DNA of 64,000 nt, from contig CAVUUV010000005.1 in the NCBI GenBank assembly GCA_963744905.1, positions 558,001 through 622,000 of the forward strand. Direction: 5' to 3'. A program made the position numbers and the translations under genes. This document shows positions 1 to 7,842 of this stretch, piece by piece. The DNA comes from DATFFO01 sp963744905. GTDB taxonomy: Bacteria; Actinomycetota; Acidimicrobiia; Spongiisociales; ZC4RG35. How positions within the stretch are numbered: position 1 is the first letter of the stretch; every line of letters starts with the position of its first letter. The notes beneath the pieces are model-generated. The model was given only the letters and a program-made list of their open reading frames with translations. It made no database searches and was not told where the DNA came from.

Positions 1-578
1 CCCATGGAGAGCCCGGCCACCTGGGGATGCTGTTGGGCGATTTCGTCCCGCAGCCGCACCATCTCCTGGAAGTAGGGCCGGGCCGCTTCGGCCTCTTCGA
101 CTACGGGAAGTATGGCCATCAGGCCCCTCAGCTCGATCCCCAGCGCCCCGAACCGTTGGACGGTCTCCGCCGTTTGGTCGGGGTCCACCCCGTACTTCTG
201 CGGCTCCCGGCCGATGTTGACCTGAAGGTATGCCGGGGGTGGCAGGCCGGCGCCCTTGAGCCAGGCTTTGGCGGTCGACTCGCTCTCCAGAGAGTGGAGA
301 ACCCCGGCCAGCGGACGCACCAGGCGGGCCTTGCGGGACTGGAGATGACCCACGAAGTGCCAGCGGATGTCATCGGGGAGTTGAGCGGCCTTCTCGACCA
401 GCTCGGAGGCGCGATTCTCACCGAAGTCGCGGTGCCCTGTGGCATACAACTCGGCGATTGCCCCGGGCGCCCTTCCCTTGCTCACCGCCACGATGGTCAC
501 CTCGTCAGGAGAACGATCCGCCCTTCGGGCGGCCGCCTCCACCCTTCGACGAACGCCATCCAGGCTCAAGGGATCCAC
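1..578 (-). CDS. yggS: YggS/PROSC-family PLP homeostasis protein (3' end beyond window)
   Basis: This family binds pyridoxal phosphate without a known catalytic reaction and buffers cytosolic PLP. The visible 192 residues read as a YggS fold type III barrel: VTIVAVSKGR near residue 25 carries the PLP lysine, followed by DFGENR, WHFVGHLQSRK, LHSLES, and LQVNIGREPQKYGVDP. I chose the GTG at 576-578, which gives MDPLSLDGVRRRVEAAARRA; a TTG three codons later is possible. The start overlaps the pgeF stop by 13 bp, so it is the last visible gene of the division operon. Its C-terminus lies left of the window. The pgeF-yggS order after ftsZ is usual in Actinobacteria. Confidence 0.9.
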   Translation of the reverse strand, partial: MDPLSLDGVRRRVEAAARRADRSPDEVTIVAVSKGRAPGAIAELYATGHRDFGENRASELVEKAAQLPDDIRWHFVGHLQSRKARLVRPLAGVLHSLESESTAKAWLKGAGLPPPAYLQVNIGREPQKYGVDPDQTAETVQRFGALGIELRGLMAILPVVEEAEAARPYFQEMVRLRDEIAQQHPQVAGLSM

Positions 579-1174
579 CCCAGGGTCGCCATCCGGGCCG
601 GGGTCCGGTCACGTCTGTGGCTGAAACCGCCCTGGCAGAAGGTGCAGCGGTTGTCGGCCTCCACGTCCAAGCCGTCCAGGCGGCGACGTGCCGCCCCCAC
701 CAGATCGACCGAGGTGGTGCCCCAGGTGGTGGCCGATACCGAATCTGGAAACCGGGCCGCCACCTCATCGCCTACCTCGAAACAGCACGGACCGATCCCC
801 GGACCTATGTCGGCCCGCTCGGGCACCACTCCGGCACCGACCATCTCATCGATCAGCGCCTCCAGCACCCCGGCTGAGAGGCCCCGCCAGCCGGCATGGG
901 CCACGCCCACCATTCCCGGCCCGCTCAGCACGATCCCCAGACAGTCGGCGGTGAACACCGACAACACCACACCCGGCACGCTCGTGTACAGGGCGTCGGC
1001 GCTCCCGGCCGGGCCGGGGCGGGCCACTCGACACACATCCCGGCCATGGACCTGGGTGACGCTTGCCCACTTCTCCGTCACCCCCAACCGCGCCGCAGCC
1101 CGGCGGCGAGCGGCGGCATCGTGTCGCATGTCGCCCTCATCGACCCGACTGAACCCGGTCCCGGGTCGGCTCAT
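566..1174 (-). CDS. pgeF: PgeF/YfiH-type multicopper polyphenol oxidase (laccase-domain) family protein
   Basis: Members of this family (YfiH/PgeF, DUF152) are reported as peptidoglycan-editing or purine-nucleoside-active enzymes. The sequence has the zinc/copper triad motifs in order: TQVHGRD, FTADCLG and VAHAGWRGL, then GPGIGPCCFEVG and a C-terminal FSHRRD motif. It is about 202 residues, shorter than the usual 240 or so because the N-terminal FSTR-x-GG region is reduced. The ATG overlaps the ftsZ stop as ATGA, so it is probably translationally coupled to ftsZ. Because ftsZ carries a frame disruption, this gene lies in the same open frame as the body of ftsZ and would appear as a false FtsZ-PgeF fusion if called naively. 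Confidence 0.88.
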   Translation of the reverse strand: MSRPGTGFSRVDEGDMRHDAAARRRAAARLGVTEKWASVTQVHGRDVCRVARPGPAGSADALYTSVPGVVLSVFTADCLGIVLSGPGMVGVAHAGWRGLSAGVLEALIDEMVGAGVVPERADIGPGIGPCCFEVGDEVAARFPDSVSATTWGTTSVDLVGAARRRLDGLDVEADNRCTFCQGGFSHRRDRTPARMATLGWIP

Positions 1175-2242
1175 CCCTGCACGAAGCTGGGGATGCCGAG
1201 GTCGTCCTCGTTGCCGCTCTCGTCCTCGGGTTGGGGCCTCACCGAACGGGTCCGGGCCGGGCCCCGTCTGGAGGCGACGGCTCCTGGCTTTGTCGAATCC
1301 TGCCGCGATGACCGTGACCTTGATCTCCTCACCGAGCTCGTCGTCTACCAGAGCACCGAAGATGATGTCGGCCTCATCGTCGGCATGATCGGCCACCACC
1401 TGGGCGGCGGCCGTGGCTTCGTGCAGCGTCATGGTCGATGGGCCGGAGATGGAGAGGAGCACACCCCGGGCCCCGTCCATGGAGGCCTCGAGCATCGGGC
1501 TGGAAATAGCGCGCTGGGCCGCCTGAGAAGCCCGGTTCTCTCCGGTGGCTCGCCCGATGCCCATCACCGCGGTGCCGGCGTTGGCCATCACCGTCTTCAC
1601 GTCGGCGAAGTCGACGTTGATCAGACCGGGGGTGGTGATCAGGTCGGTGATGCCTGCCACGCCGTTCATCAACACCTCGTCGGCGAGGCGGAAGGTCTCC
1701 ATGATCGGTGCGTCCGGGTCCCCCACGTCCAGCAGACGATCGTTGGGGATGACGATCAGGGTATCGACCGCATCACGCAGCGCCTCGATGCCCTCCTCGG
1801 CATGGAGGGCACGACGCCGACCTTCGAATCCGAACGGCCGGGTGACCACACCCACGGTCAGGGCGCCCAGGTTGCGAGCCACCTCGGCCACCACCGGAGC
1901 ACCGCCGGTACCGGTCCCGCCTCCCTCACCGGCGGTGATGAAGATCATGTCCGAACCCTTCAGTACCTCTTCCAGCTCCTCGCGATGTGCCTCGGCTGCA
2001 CTCTTGCCCACCTCTGGATTGGCCCCCGCCCCCAGACCACGGGTTATGTCCCGGCCCAGGTCCACCTTGACGTCCGCATCGGACATCAAAAGCGCCTGGG
2101 CATCGGTGTTGAGGGCCACGAACTCCACGCCCCGCACACCCGCCTCGACCATGCGATTGATGGCGTTGACCCCGCCGCCGCCCACACCGACGACCTTGAT
2201 CACCGCCAGATAGCTGCCGCTCGATCCGGGTTTGATGGACAT
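1171..2242 (-). CDS. ftsZ: Cell-division tubulin FtsZ (with apparent one-base frame disruption)
   Basis: FtsZ polymerises with GTP to form the cytokinetic ring. Seen: KVVGVGGGGVNAINRM at the N-terminus, the tubulin signature AGEGGGTGTGGAPVVAE, the T7 loop GLINVDFADV, and VTVIAAGFD ending the globular domain. The start is the ATG at 2240-2242, 6 bases after GGAGG; an upstream in-frame ATG at 2266 lacks this. After GFDK the frame runs on into pgeF, but one frame over the expected acidic C-terminal tail is intact: EDESGNEDDLGIPSFVQG then stop. That conserved peptide binds division partners. The coding length is 3n+1, so one extra base lies between about 1210 and 1300, in a GC-rich run. Product about 356 residues. 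I infer an assembly error or recent lesion. Confidence 0.9.
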
Positions 2243-2373
2243 CTGAACCTCCGAATTAGAAAACAATCAATCTACGAATACCTGAACCTTTACACGAGGT
2301 CGAGGTCTACGTAAACCCCTCTCGCTTAAGCCTCTACCTGAGCTTTAGGGTTTGCCAGGAGGCAGAAGGGAGG
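2243..2373 (-). promoter_or_regulatory. ftsQ-ftsZ intergenic region, probable ftsZ promoter/leader
   Basis: These 131 bases are AT-rich for the window and are the longest non-repetitive gap inside the dcw operon. On the minus strand they hold related modules (AGCTCAGGTAGAGG, GACCTCGACCTCG, GGTTCAGGTATTCG) and a TTTAC...GTAAA pair, then the GGAGG site of ftsZ. Actinobacterial ftsZ genes commonly have their own promoters here; I cannot assign -35/-10 boxes with certainty. Confidence 0.35.
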
Positions 2374-3168
2374 TCAGCCGCTCCCACCATCCTCAGCCGG
2401 GACGGTAGAGGTGGGCGCCGCCCCGGGCGGAAGAACGGCTGGAGAAGCGGGCGCCACCACCGTCAACACCGACCCCTCCTCCAGGCCTGAGTCGATCAGG
2501 GCGGCGCTGACCGCGGCCTTGGAATCCATCTCGAAGGGCCCGCCCAGACGCACCTCGAATCCGTCCACGGTCGCCACCAGGCCGCCCTCCCCCGGAGCCA
2601 CCAGTGCTCCTCGTCGATGATCGGCCGGCAGAGCGGCGAGATACTCCACCGCTCCCGCCACCTGGAGATCCTGGGCGGCATCGCCCTCGGCCACGGCCGG
2701 AAAGCGGGCGGTGGGCAGCGAGGGATCGGGCCGCTCGACTCGCTCCAGCACGGTGGCGTCGGCTGCCACAAGCACCCATCCCCCCGAGAGCCGGACCGAA
2801 GCGGCCGGCGTTCGCTCGGTCACCTCGACCCGGACGGTGGTGGGCCACTCCCTGGCCACCTCGACGGCTGCGATCCACGGGTCGGCAGCCAGGGCCTGCC
2901 TGGCCCCGTCGAGCCGCAAGGTCACCATGGCCCGACCCTCGACTACCCCGTGCTCGGCCAGGATCTCGGCCACGTCGACCCGGTCGGCACCGGTCACCAC
3001 GACATGCGACACCGACAGGAAAGGCGACTGCAGGAACCACACCACTGCCGCCACCGCCGCCAACAGCACGAGGAAGCGCACCAGCCGCCCCAGATTGGAG
3101 CGGGCCCGGTCCTCGGCCACTCGCCGGCGGCGGTCGGCCAGCCTGGGATCTATCTCAGGCTTCTTCAC
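2374..3168 (-). CDS. ftsQ: Divisome protein FtsQ/DivIB
   Basis: FtsQ links the cytoplasmic and periplasmic halves of the divisome. The 264-residue product has a basic cytoplasmic tail, one membrane helix (VRFLVLLAAVAAVVWFL), then a POTRA domain beginning FLSVSHVVVTGADRV with the typical DPWIAAVEVAREWPTTVRVEV segment, and an FtsQ C-terminal domain. The tail ends in a short proline/serine stretch. I chose the GTG at 3166-3168 (VKKPEIDPRLADRRRR); it overlaps the murB 3' end by 14 bp. A longer ATG start at 3222 would run deep into murB and adds no family-like residues. Position between murB and ftsZ is the standard one. Confidence 0.9.
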   Translation of the reverse strand: MKKPEIDPRLADRRRRVAEDRARSNLGRLVRFLVLLAAVAAVVWFLQSPFLSVSHVVVTGADRVDVAEILAEHGVVEGRAMVTLRLDGARQALAADPWIAAVEVAREWPTTVRVEVTERTPAASVRLSGGWVLVAADATVLERVERPDPSLPTARFPAVAEGDAAQDLQVAGAVEYLAALPADHRRGALVAPGEGGLVATVDGFEVRLGGPFEMDSKAAVSAALIDSGLEEGSVLTVVAPASPAVLPPGAAPTSTVPAEDGGSG

Positions 3169-4063
3169 CGTCGAACCCCACCATCTGGATCTCGGTCTCG
3201 AGGCGAATCCCGCTCTCCTCATACACCCTGTCCCGAACCGCTTCGATCAGCCGTCGAACGTCGGCGGCCGAAGATCCGGCCTCGGCCTCGATGAAATTGG
3301 CATGCCGGGGAGACACCCGCACCCGGCCCACCGAGAAGCCCTTCAAGCCCAGCCGGTCGATGATCTCCCCGGCGGCGCCCTGGGGGGGATTCTTGAAGAC
3401 GGAGCCGGCGTTGAGTGTTCCGCCGGGCTGGTTGTCCCTGCGCCACCGGGTCATCCGTCGCATCTCTTCGATCGCCGTCGCCGGGTCCACCGGATGGGTC
3501 CTGAATCGGGCGCTGGTCACCACCTCGGTGGGAGCCAGGTTGGAATGCCTGTAGGAGAGATCCAGGTCGAGCGCCGCCCGAACCCGGACTCGACCGTCCT
3601 CCAGCGAGCACACCTCGGCGTCCGCCAGCACTTCGACCACCTCGTGTCCGAAGCAGCCGGCATTCTGGCGGACCGCTCCACCCACCGATCCCGGAACGCC
3701 CACTCCCCATTCGAGGCCGCCCCGCCCCTGGGCGGCCAGGGCACGGGCGAGGCGGGGCAGGGACAGGGCCCCCCCGGCCACGGCCACCCGCTCCGACTCG
3801 ATGTGCCAGTGAGCGAACTGCGGGCCGAGGTGAACCACCAGACCCGGAAAACCTTGATCGGAGACCAGGAGGTTGGAACCTCGTCCAAGGACCAGGACCG
3901 GGAGCGGCTCCAGGGCGAGGCATGCTCCCAGCCTGCTCAGCGTCTCCACGTCGTCCACCGGGGCGAAGAGCCGGGCCGGACCACCCAGGCGATAGGTGGT
4001 GTGGTCGGCCAGGGAGACCTCCCTTTTCACCAGACCCTCGGCCACCAGGCCGTCCCAGGTCAC
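3155..4063 (-). CDS. murB: UDP-N-acetylenolpyruvoylglucosamine reductase MurB
   Basis: MurB reduces UDP-GlcNAc-enolpyruvate to UDP-MurNAc with FAD and NADPH in the cytoplasm. Seen in 302 residues: TTYRLGGPARLF, the FAD-binding GRGSNLLVSDQGF, GVGVPGSVGGAVRQNAGCFG, YRHSNL, the catalytic serine motif NAGSVFKNP, and SPRHANFIEAEAG near the C-terminus. The compact length and the GSVFKNP form fit the type II (Gram-positive-like) MurB. The start overlaps the murC stop by 4 bases. Nothing unusual. Confidence 0.96.
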   Translation of the reverse strand: MTWDGLVAEGLVKREVSLADHTTYRLGGPARLFAPVDDVETLSRLGACLALEPLPVLVLGRGSNLLVSDQGFPGLVVHLGPQFAHWHIESERVAVAGGALSLPRLARALAAQGRGGLEWGVGVPGSVGGAVRQNAGCFGHEVVEVLADAEVCSLEDGRVRVRAALDLDLSYRHSNLAPTEVVTSARFRTHPVDPATAIEEMRRMTRWRRDNQPGGTLNAGSVFKNPPQGAAGEIIDRLGLKGFSVGRVRVSPRHANFIEAEAGSSAADVRRLIEAVRDRVYEESGIRLETEIQMVGFDGEEA

Positions 4064-5433
4064 CCGACCACCTTACGGCCCGACAGGGCCGCTGCCAGCT
4101 CGGAGGCCACCAGGGTTATGTCCCCGGCCCCCATCGTGACGACCAGGTCTCCGGGCTCGATCAATTCGACGAGGCGGTCCGCCACATCGGATCGGTGGGG
4201 CACATAGTGCACCGAGGCGGCTCCGGCCCGACGGGCTGCCTCCTCGACCAGGCGTCCGGTGATGCCGGGAAGAGGTGCCTCCCGCGACCCATATACATCG
4301 GTCACCACGATTCCGTCGGCCGCACTGAGGGCCAGCCCGAACTCGTCGTAGAGATCGCGGGTGCGGCTGTAGAGGTGGGGCTGGAACACGGCCCATACCC
4401 GCCGGGCTCCCAATTGGGCGGCCTCGCGCAGGGTGGCCGCCACCTCGGTGGGATGGTGGGCGTAGTCGTCCACGATCCTCACCCCGGCCACCACCCCCTT
4501 CGACTCGAACCTGCGTCGAACCCCGGCGAAGCTTTCCAGGCCGGGGGCGGTCAAATCGAGGTCATAGCCGAGGGTGGAGAGAAGAGCCAGGGCGCCGGCG
4601 GCGTTTCGGACGATGTGCATCCCCAGCCTGGGAACCGTGACCCCCACCGTCCCCCCCGGCCCCCTGAGTGTGAAACGGCTCCGACCGGAATCGGCCCAGA
4701 AGTCCTCGATGCGCCACGTGGCGCTCGGGTTCGTGCCATAGGTGAGCGTTGCGACTCGCTCGGCCACTCGGGCCGCCCCGGGATCGTCGGAACAGGCCAG
4801 CACCGGGCCCGCCACGCTGCCCGCCACCCTGACGAAGCTCTCTTCCATGCGCTCGACGGTGTGGAAATGGTCGAGATGGTCCGATTCGACGTTGGTGACC
4901 ACCAGGCCCTGGAGGCTGACATGCTCGAAAGTCCCGAAGGCCTCGTCCACTTCCAGGACCAGGAGATCGTCCTCGCCCAGGTGGGCATTGGTGGCAAAGC
5001 CCACCATCTCGCCGCCAACCACGAAGGAAGGGTCGACGCCGGCGGCCCTGAGGGCCCAGACCATCATGGCAGTGGTGGTGGTCTTGCCGTGAGTGCCGGT
5101 CGGTCCGATGGTGGGAATCGAGGCGGTCAGCACCTCCAGCAGCCGTGGCCGGCGCCACACTTCGACCCCCGACCCACGCGCCGCTCGCAGCTCCGGATCG
5201 GCTTCGGGCACCGCCGACGAGGCCACCACCAGATCGACCCCGGCCATCCGATTCGGCCGGTGGCCCTCCCAGACCTCGATGCCGATGTCGGCCAGCAACC
5301 GCAGCACCTCGCCCCCGCGCAGATCTGATCCTGTGACGGAATGACCCCGACCGAGCAAGATCTTGGCCAGGGCGCTCATACCGGCGCCACCCACGCCCAC
5401 CATATGAACCCGCCGGGGAAGTGAATCGATCAC
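4060..5433 (-). CDS. murC: UDP-N-acetylmuramate--L-alanine ligase MurC
   Basis: MurC adds L-alanine to UDP-MurNAc using ATP. The 457-residue product has the N-terminal Rossmann GVGGAGMSALAKI, the ATP loop GPTGTHGKTTTTAMM near residue 110, EVDEAFGTFEHV, the NVESDHLDHF motif, the RRRFESKG segment and DDYAHHPTEVAATL in the C-terminal ligase domain, all typical of MurC rather than MurD/E/F. It overlaps murG upstream (4 bases) and murB downstream (4 bases), so these three genes are tightly coupled. Confidence 0.97.
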   Translation of the reverse strand: MIDSLPRRVHMVGVGGAGMSALAKILLGRGHSVTGSDLRGGEVLRLLADIGIEVWEGHRPNRMAGVDLVVASSAVPEADPELRAARGSGVEVWRRPRLLEVLTASIPTIGPTGTHGKTTTTAMMVWALRAAGVDPSFVVGGEMVGFATNAHLGEDDLLVLEVDEAFGTFEHVSLQGLVVTNVESDHLDHFHTVERMEESFVRVAGSVAGPVLACSDDPGAARVAERVATLTYGTNPSATWRIEDFWADSGRSRFTLRGPGGTVGVTVPRLGMHIVRNAAGALALLSTLGYDLDLTAPGLESFAGVRRRFESKGVVAGVRIVDDYAHHPTEVAATLREAAQLGARRVWAVFQPHLYSRTRDLYDEFGLALSAADGIVVTDVYGSREAPLPGITGRLVEEAARRAGAASVHYVPHRSDVADRLVELIEPGDLVVTMGAGDITLVASELAAALSGRKVVG

Positions 5434-6515
5434 GATGACCCGACCGCCAGATCGATCATGGCGTCGGCCACCTGCTCGGCGGCCCGGGGACGGGCGAGCC
5501 GGGATGCAGCCTCGGCCATCCCCTGACGCCGGGCCGGGTCGTACATGAGTGAAGCCAGGACCCTGCCCAGACGCTGAGCCTGCCCCTCCTCGACAACCAC
5601 GGCCGCCCCGGCTTCCTCGAGCACCGCCGCGTTGGCGGCCTGGTGGCCACCGGAACCGAAGCTCCCCGGCATCAACACGGCCGGGGAGGCGGTGGCGGTG
5701 AGCTCGGCCACCGCTCCGCCGGCCCGGGCGAGCACCAGGTCGGCGGCCGCATAGAACTCCTCCATCACGTCACAGAAGTCCAGCACCACCCAGCGCAGGG
5801 GTGAAACCCGGGCCCGACGGCTCATCTCCTCATATCCCTGCCCGGCCAGGTGCAGAACCTGGATCTCGGGTCCCTGCCAGTCCTCGAGAGCGTTCGCCAC
5901 GGCCTGGTTGACCGCCCCGGCCCCCAACGAGCCGCCGAAAACGCCCAGTACCCCCAGGTTCGACTCCAGCCCCCATCGGGCCAGGGCGGCGGGCCGGAGC
6001 CGTCCGCGATCGAAGAGGGCCAGGTTCCTGCGCACCGGATTGCCCACCCACTCGGCCCGGCGCAGGCCACCGGTCCGGGGAAAGGCTCCGAACACTCGCT
6101 CCGCCCCCCGGGCCGCGAGCCGGTTGGCGAGACCGGCGTCGGCGTTCTGTTCCGAGATGAGATACGGGATTCCCGCCCTTCTGGCCGCCCAGGCGGCGGG
6201 GACGGTGACGTATCCGCCCATGCCCAGGAGAACGCCCACGCCTCTCACCTCCAGCTCGGCGGCAATGGTCAGCATCGCCCGCCGCACGATGCCCGGCAAG
6301 GCGAGGTTGGCCGGCGCCAGGCTCCGGCGGAACCCGGCCAGCTCCACCTGGAGGAACGGGAACCCGGCCTTCGGGTACACCGAGGATTCCAGCCTGTTTC
6401 CTCCCACATAGAGCACTTCGTCGGGGCTGACGCCCTTGGACAGCAGCGCCTCCCCGACCGCCAGGCCCGGATACACATGGCCTCCGGTCCCCGCCGCGGC
6501 GACGGCAAAGGTCAC
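5430..6515 (-). CDS. murG: Lipid II synthase MurG (undecaprenyl-PP-MurNAc-pentapeptide GlcNAc transferase)
   Basis: MurG transfers GlcNAc to lipid I on the cytoplasmic membrane face, making lipid II. The GTG at 6513-6515 overlaps the ftsW stop as GTGA and gives VTFAVAAAGTGGHVYPGLAVGE, the first G-loop of the GT-B fold. Further motifs: GMGGYVTVPAAWAARRAGIPYLISEQNADAG, GNPVRR, GVFGGSLGAGAVN (second G-loop), and the donor-binding LVLARAGGAVAELTA followed by GHQAANA. Product 361 residues, usual length. The reading frame stays open upstream through ftsW, but no MurG-like residues are encoded there. Confidence 0.95.
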   Translation of the reverse strand: MTFAVAAAGTGGHVYPGLAVGEALLSKGVSPDEVLYVGGNRLESSVYPKAGFPFLQVELAGFRRSLAPANLALPGIVRRAMLTIAAELEVRGVGVLLGMGGYVTVPAAWAARRAGIPYLISEQNADAGLANRLAARGAERVFGAFPRTGGLRRAEWVGNPVRRNLALFDRGRLRPAALARWGLESNLGVLGVFGGSLGAGAVNQAVANALEDWQGPEIQVLHLAGQGYEEMSRRARVSPLRWVVLDFCDVMEEFYAAADLVLARAGGAVAELTATASPAVLMPGSFGSGGHQAANAAVLEEAGAAVVVEEGQAQRLGRVLASLMYDPARRQGMAEAASRLARPRAAEQVADAMIDLAVGSS

Positions 6516-7669
6516 GAACCTCTTCCCTGCTGGCTGATGTTGACCAGCACCCCGAGCGCAGCCATGGAGAGGATCAGGGCCGTGCCTCCGAAGCTGACGA
6601 AGGGAAGGGCGATGCCCGTGATCGGCATCACCCCCAGGACGCCCCCAACATTGATAAGGGCTTGGACGGACAGCCAGGCGGTCAGCCCCGCCGCCAGCAT
6701 CCGCCCGAACGGGTCGGGCGCCCGGGCGGCCACGGCCCATCCGGCCACCGCCAGCACGGCAAACAGCGCCAGCACCGTCATCGCCCCTATCAGTCCGGTT
6801 TCCTCTCCGATGATGGCGAAGATGAAGTCGGTGTGAGCGTTGGGTAGGTAGAACCACCGGGCCCGGCTGGCACCCAGACCCACCCCGAAGACGCCGCCAT
6901 CGCCCAGGGCGTAGTACCCCTGGATCAACTGATAGCCCTTGGTGGAGGCGTTGGCCCAGGGATCGAGGAACCCGGTGATTCGGTCGATCCGGTAGTCGGC
7001 CGCCAGGGCGGCCAGGCCGGCCGACACGATTCCTCCGGTTCCCAGCAGGATCACTCTCCCAGCCGGAGCGGGGCTCGCCCACAGGACCGCCATGGCAGCC
7101 ACCCCCACCAGGATCGTGGTGCCCAGGTCCGGCTGCATGAGCAGCAGGACCGAGGTGGTGCCAACCACGAATCCGACCGGAATCACCAGATCTCCCCATC
7201 TATCCAGCTTGCCCCGCTTGCGCTCCATGATCAGGGCCAGGAGGGCGATGACAGAGAACTTGGCCAGCTCCGAGGGCTGGAAGTTGAACCCGCCTATCAC
7301 CATCCATCGCTGGGCACCGCCGGCGGTGGACCCGATCATCAGCACCGCCACCAGGGAGGTGAGGGTGAGCACGAACAATGGCAGCGCCGCCTTGCGGTAG
7401 AAACGGTAAGGGACGCGGCTGGCCACGAGCAGGGCGACCGTTCCCACACCCACTCCGATCAGCTGCCGTTTGAAGTAGTAGAACCGCTCCCCGGTGTCTT
7501 TGATGCCGACCGTGGATGAGGCCGACATCGTCGCCCCGAGCCCGATCACCACCAGAACGACCATCACCAGAAGTAGCACGGTCGAAGTCCGATTGTTCGA
7601 CCTGGCCCGCTCGGCTCGCTTGCGAGCCGCGGTGCGGATGCGGGCAATGGAGGTCACATTGGTCGTCAT
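6512..7669 (-). CDS. ftsW: SEDS-family lipid II polymerase FtsW
   Basis: FtsW is the septal peptidoglycan glycosyltransferase working with FtsI. The 385-residue product has about ten membrane helices and SEDS motifs: GGAQRWMVIGGFNFQPSELAK, QPDLGTT, YQLIQGYYALGDGGVFGVGLG, HTDFIFAIIGEETGLIG, and ALPFVSFGGTA near the C-terminus. The start is the ATG at 7667-7669, preceded by AGGAG. The frame is open 28 codons further upstream, but those codons come from the adjacent 162-bp repeat element and should not be counted as protein. The stop overlaps murG. Confidence 0.95.
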   Translation of the reverse strand: MTTNVTSIARIRTAARKRAERARSNNRTSTVLLLVMVVLVVIGLGATMSASSTVGIKDTGERFYYFKRQLIGVGVGTVALLVASRVPYRFYRKAALPLFVLTLTSLVAVLMIGSTAGGAQRWMVIGGFNFQPSELAKFSVIALLALIMERKRGKLDRWGDLVIPVGFVVGTTSVLLLMQPDLGTTILVGVAAMAVLWASPAPAGRVILLGTGGIVSAGLAALAADYRIDRITGFLDPWANASTKGYQLIQGYYALGDGGVFGVGLGASRARWFYLPNAHTDFIFAIIGEETGLIGAMTVLALFAVLAVAGWAVAARAPDPFGRMLAAGLTAWLSVQALINVGGVLGVMPITGIALPFVSFGGTALILSMAALGVLVNISQQGRGS

Positions 7670-7680
7670 CGGTCTCCTAA

Positions 7681-7842
7681 GGAGCCTGTTGGATAATGCC
7701 GTTGCTCGGATTGGCGGCCAGGCGCGCCAGCCGCAAGGCCGAGGTTTCGCCACTCCTTGTGCCGGAATGGCGGGGCCGAGAACGCAGTGGGTGGTGATGC
7801 ATGGTCGTCAAGATGGGTGACATGCATTGTTCAACGGGCTCC
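7681..7842 (+). mobile_element. 162-bp MITE-like element, copy 1 (murD/ftsW junction)
   Basis: A 162-bp non-coding element bounded by imperfect 19-bp terminal inverted repeats, GGAGCCTGTTGGATAATGC on the left and GGAGCCCGTTGAACAATGC (reverse complement) on the right, 16 of 19 identical. It is identical to copy 3 (60736-60897, inverted) and differs at two bases from copy 2 (41636-41797). Flanks are CTAA on the left and TAGG on the right. It carries no transposase gene, so it would need one in trans. Its right end encodes the last codons and stop of murD. Confidence 0.8.

Noticed and set aside
566..2242. Natural FtsZ-PgeF fusion protein
   Set aside because: The expected FtsZ tail and stop are intact in the neighbouring frame and pgeF has its own ATGA-coupled start, so the fusion frame is best explained by one extra base.
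896..2314. Long plus-strand open frames opposite ftsZ and other dcw genes
   Set aside because: They are shadows of GC-rich minus-strand genes: low-complexity, no domain motifs, and each lies opposite a gene with full family signatures.
7670..7753. Shared N-terminal protein segment (MAKPRPCGWRAWPP type) on FtsW, the DUF1684 gene and a frame near 41700
   Set aside because: The shared residues are translated from the 162-bp repeat element, not a conserved protein domain; better starts with ribosome-binding sites lie after it.
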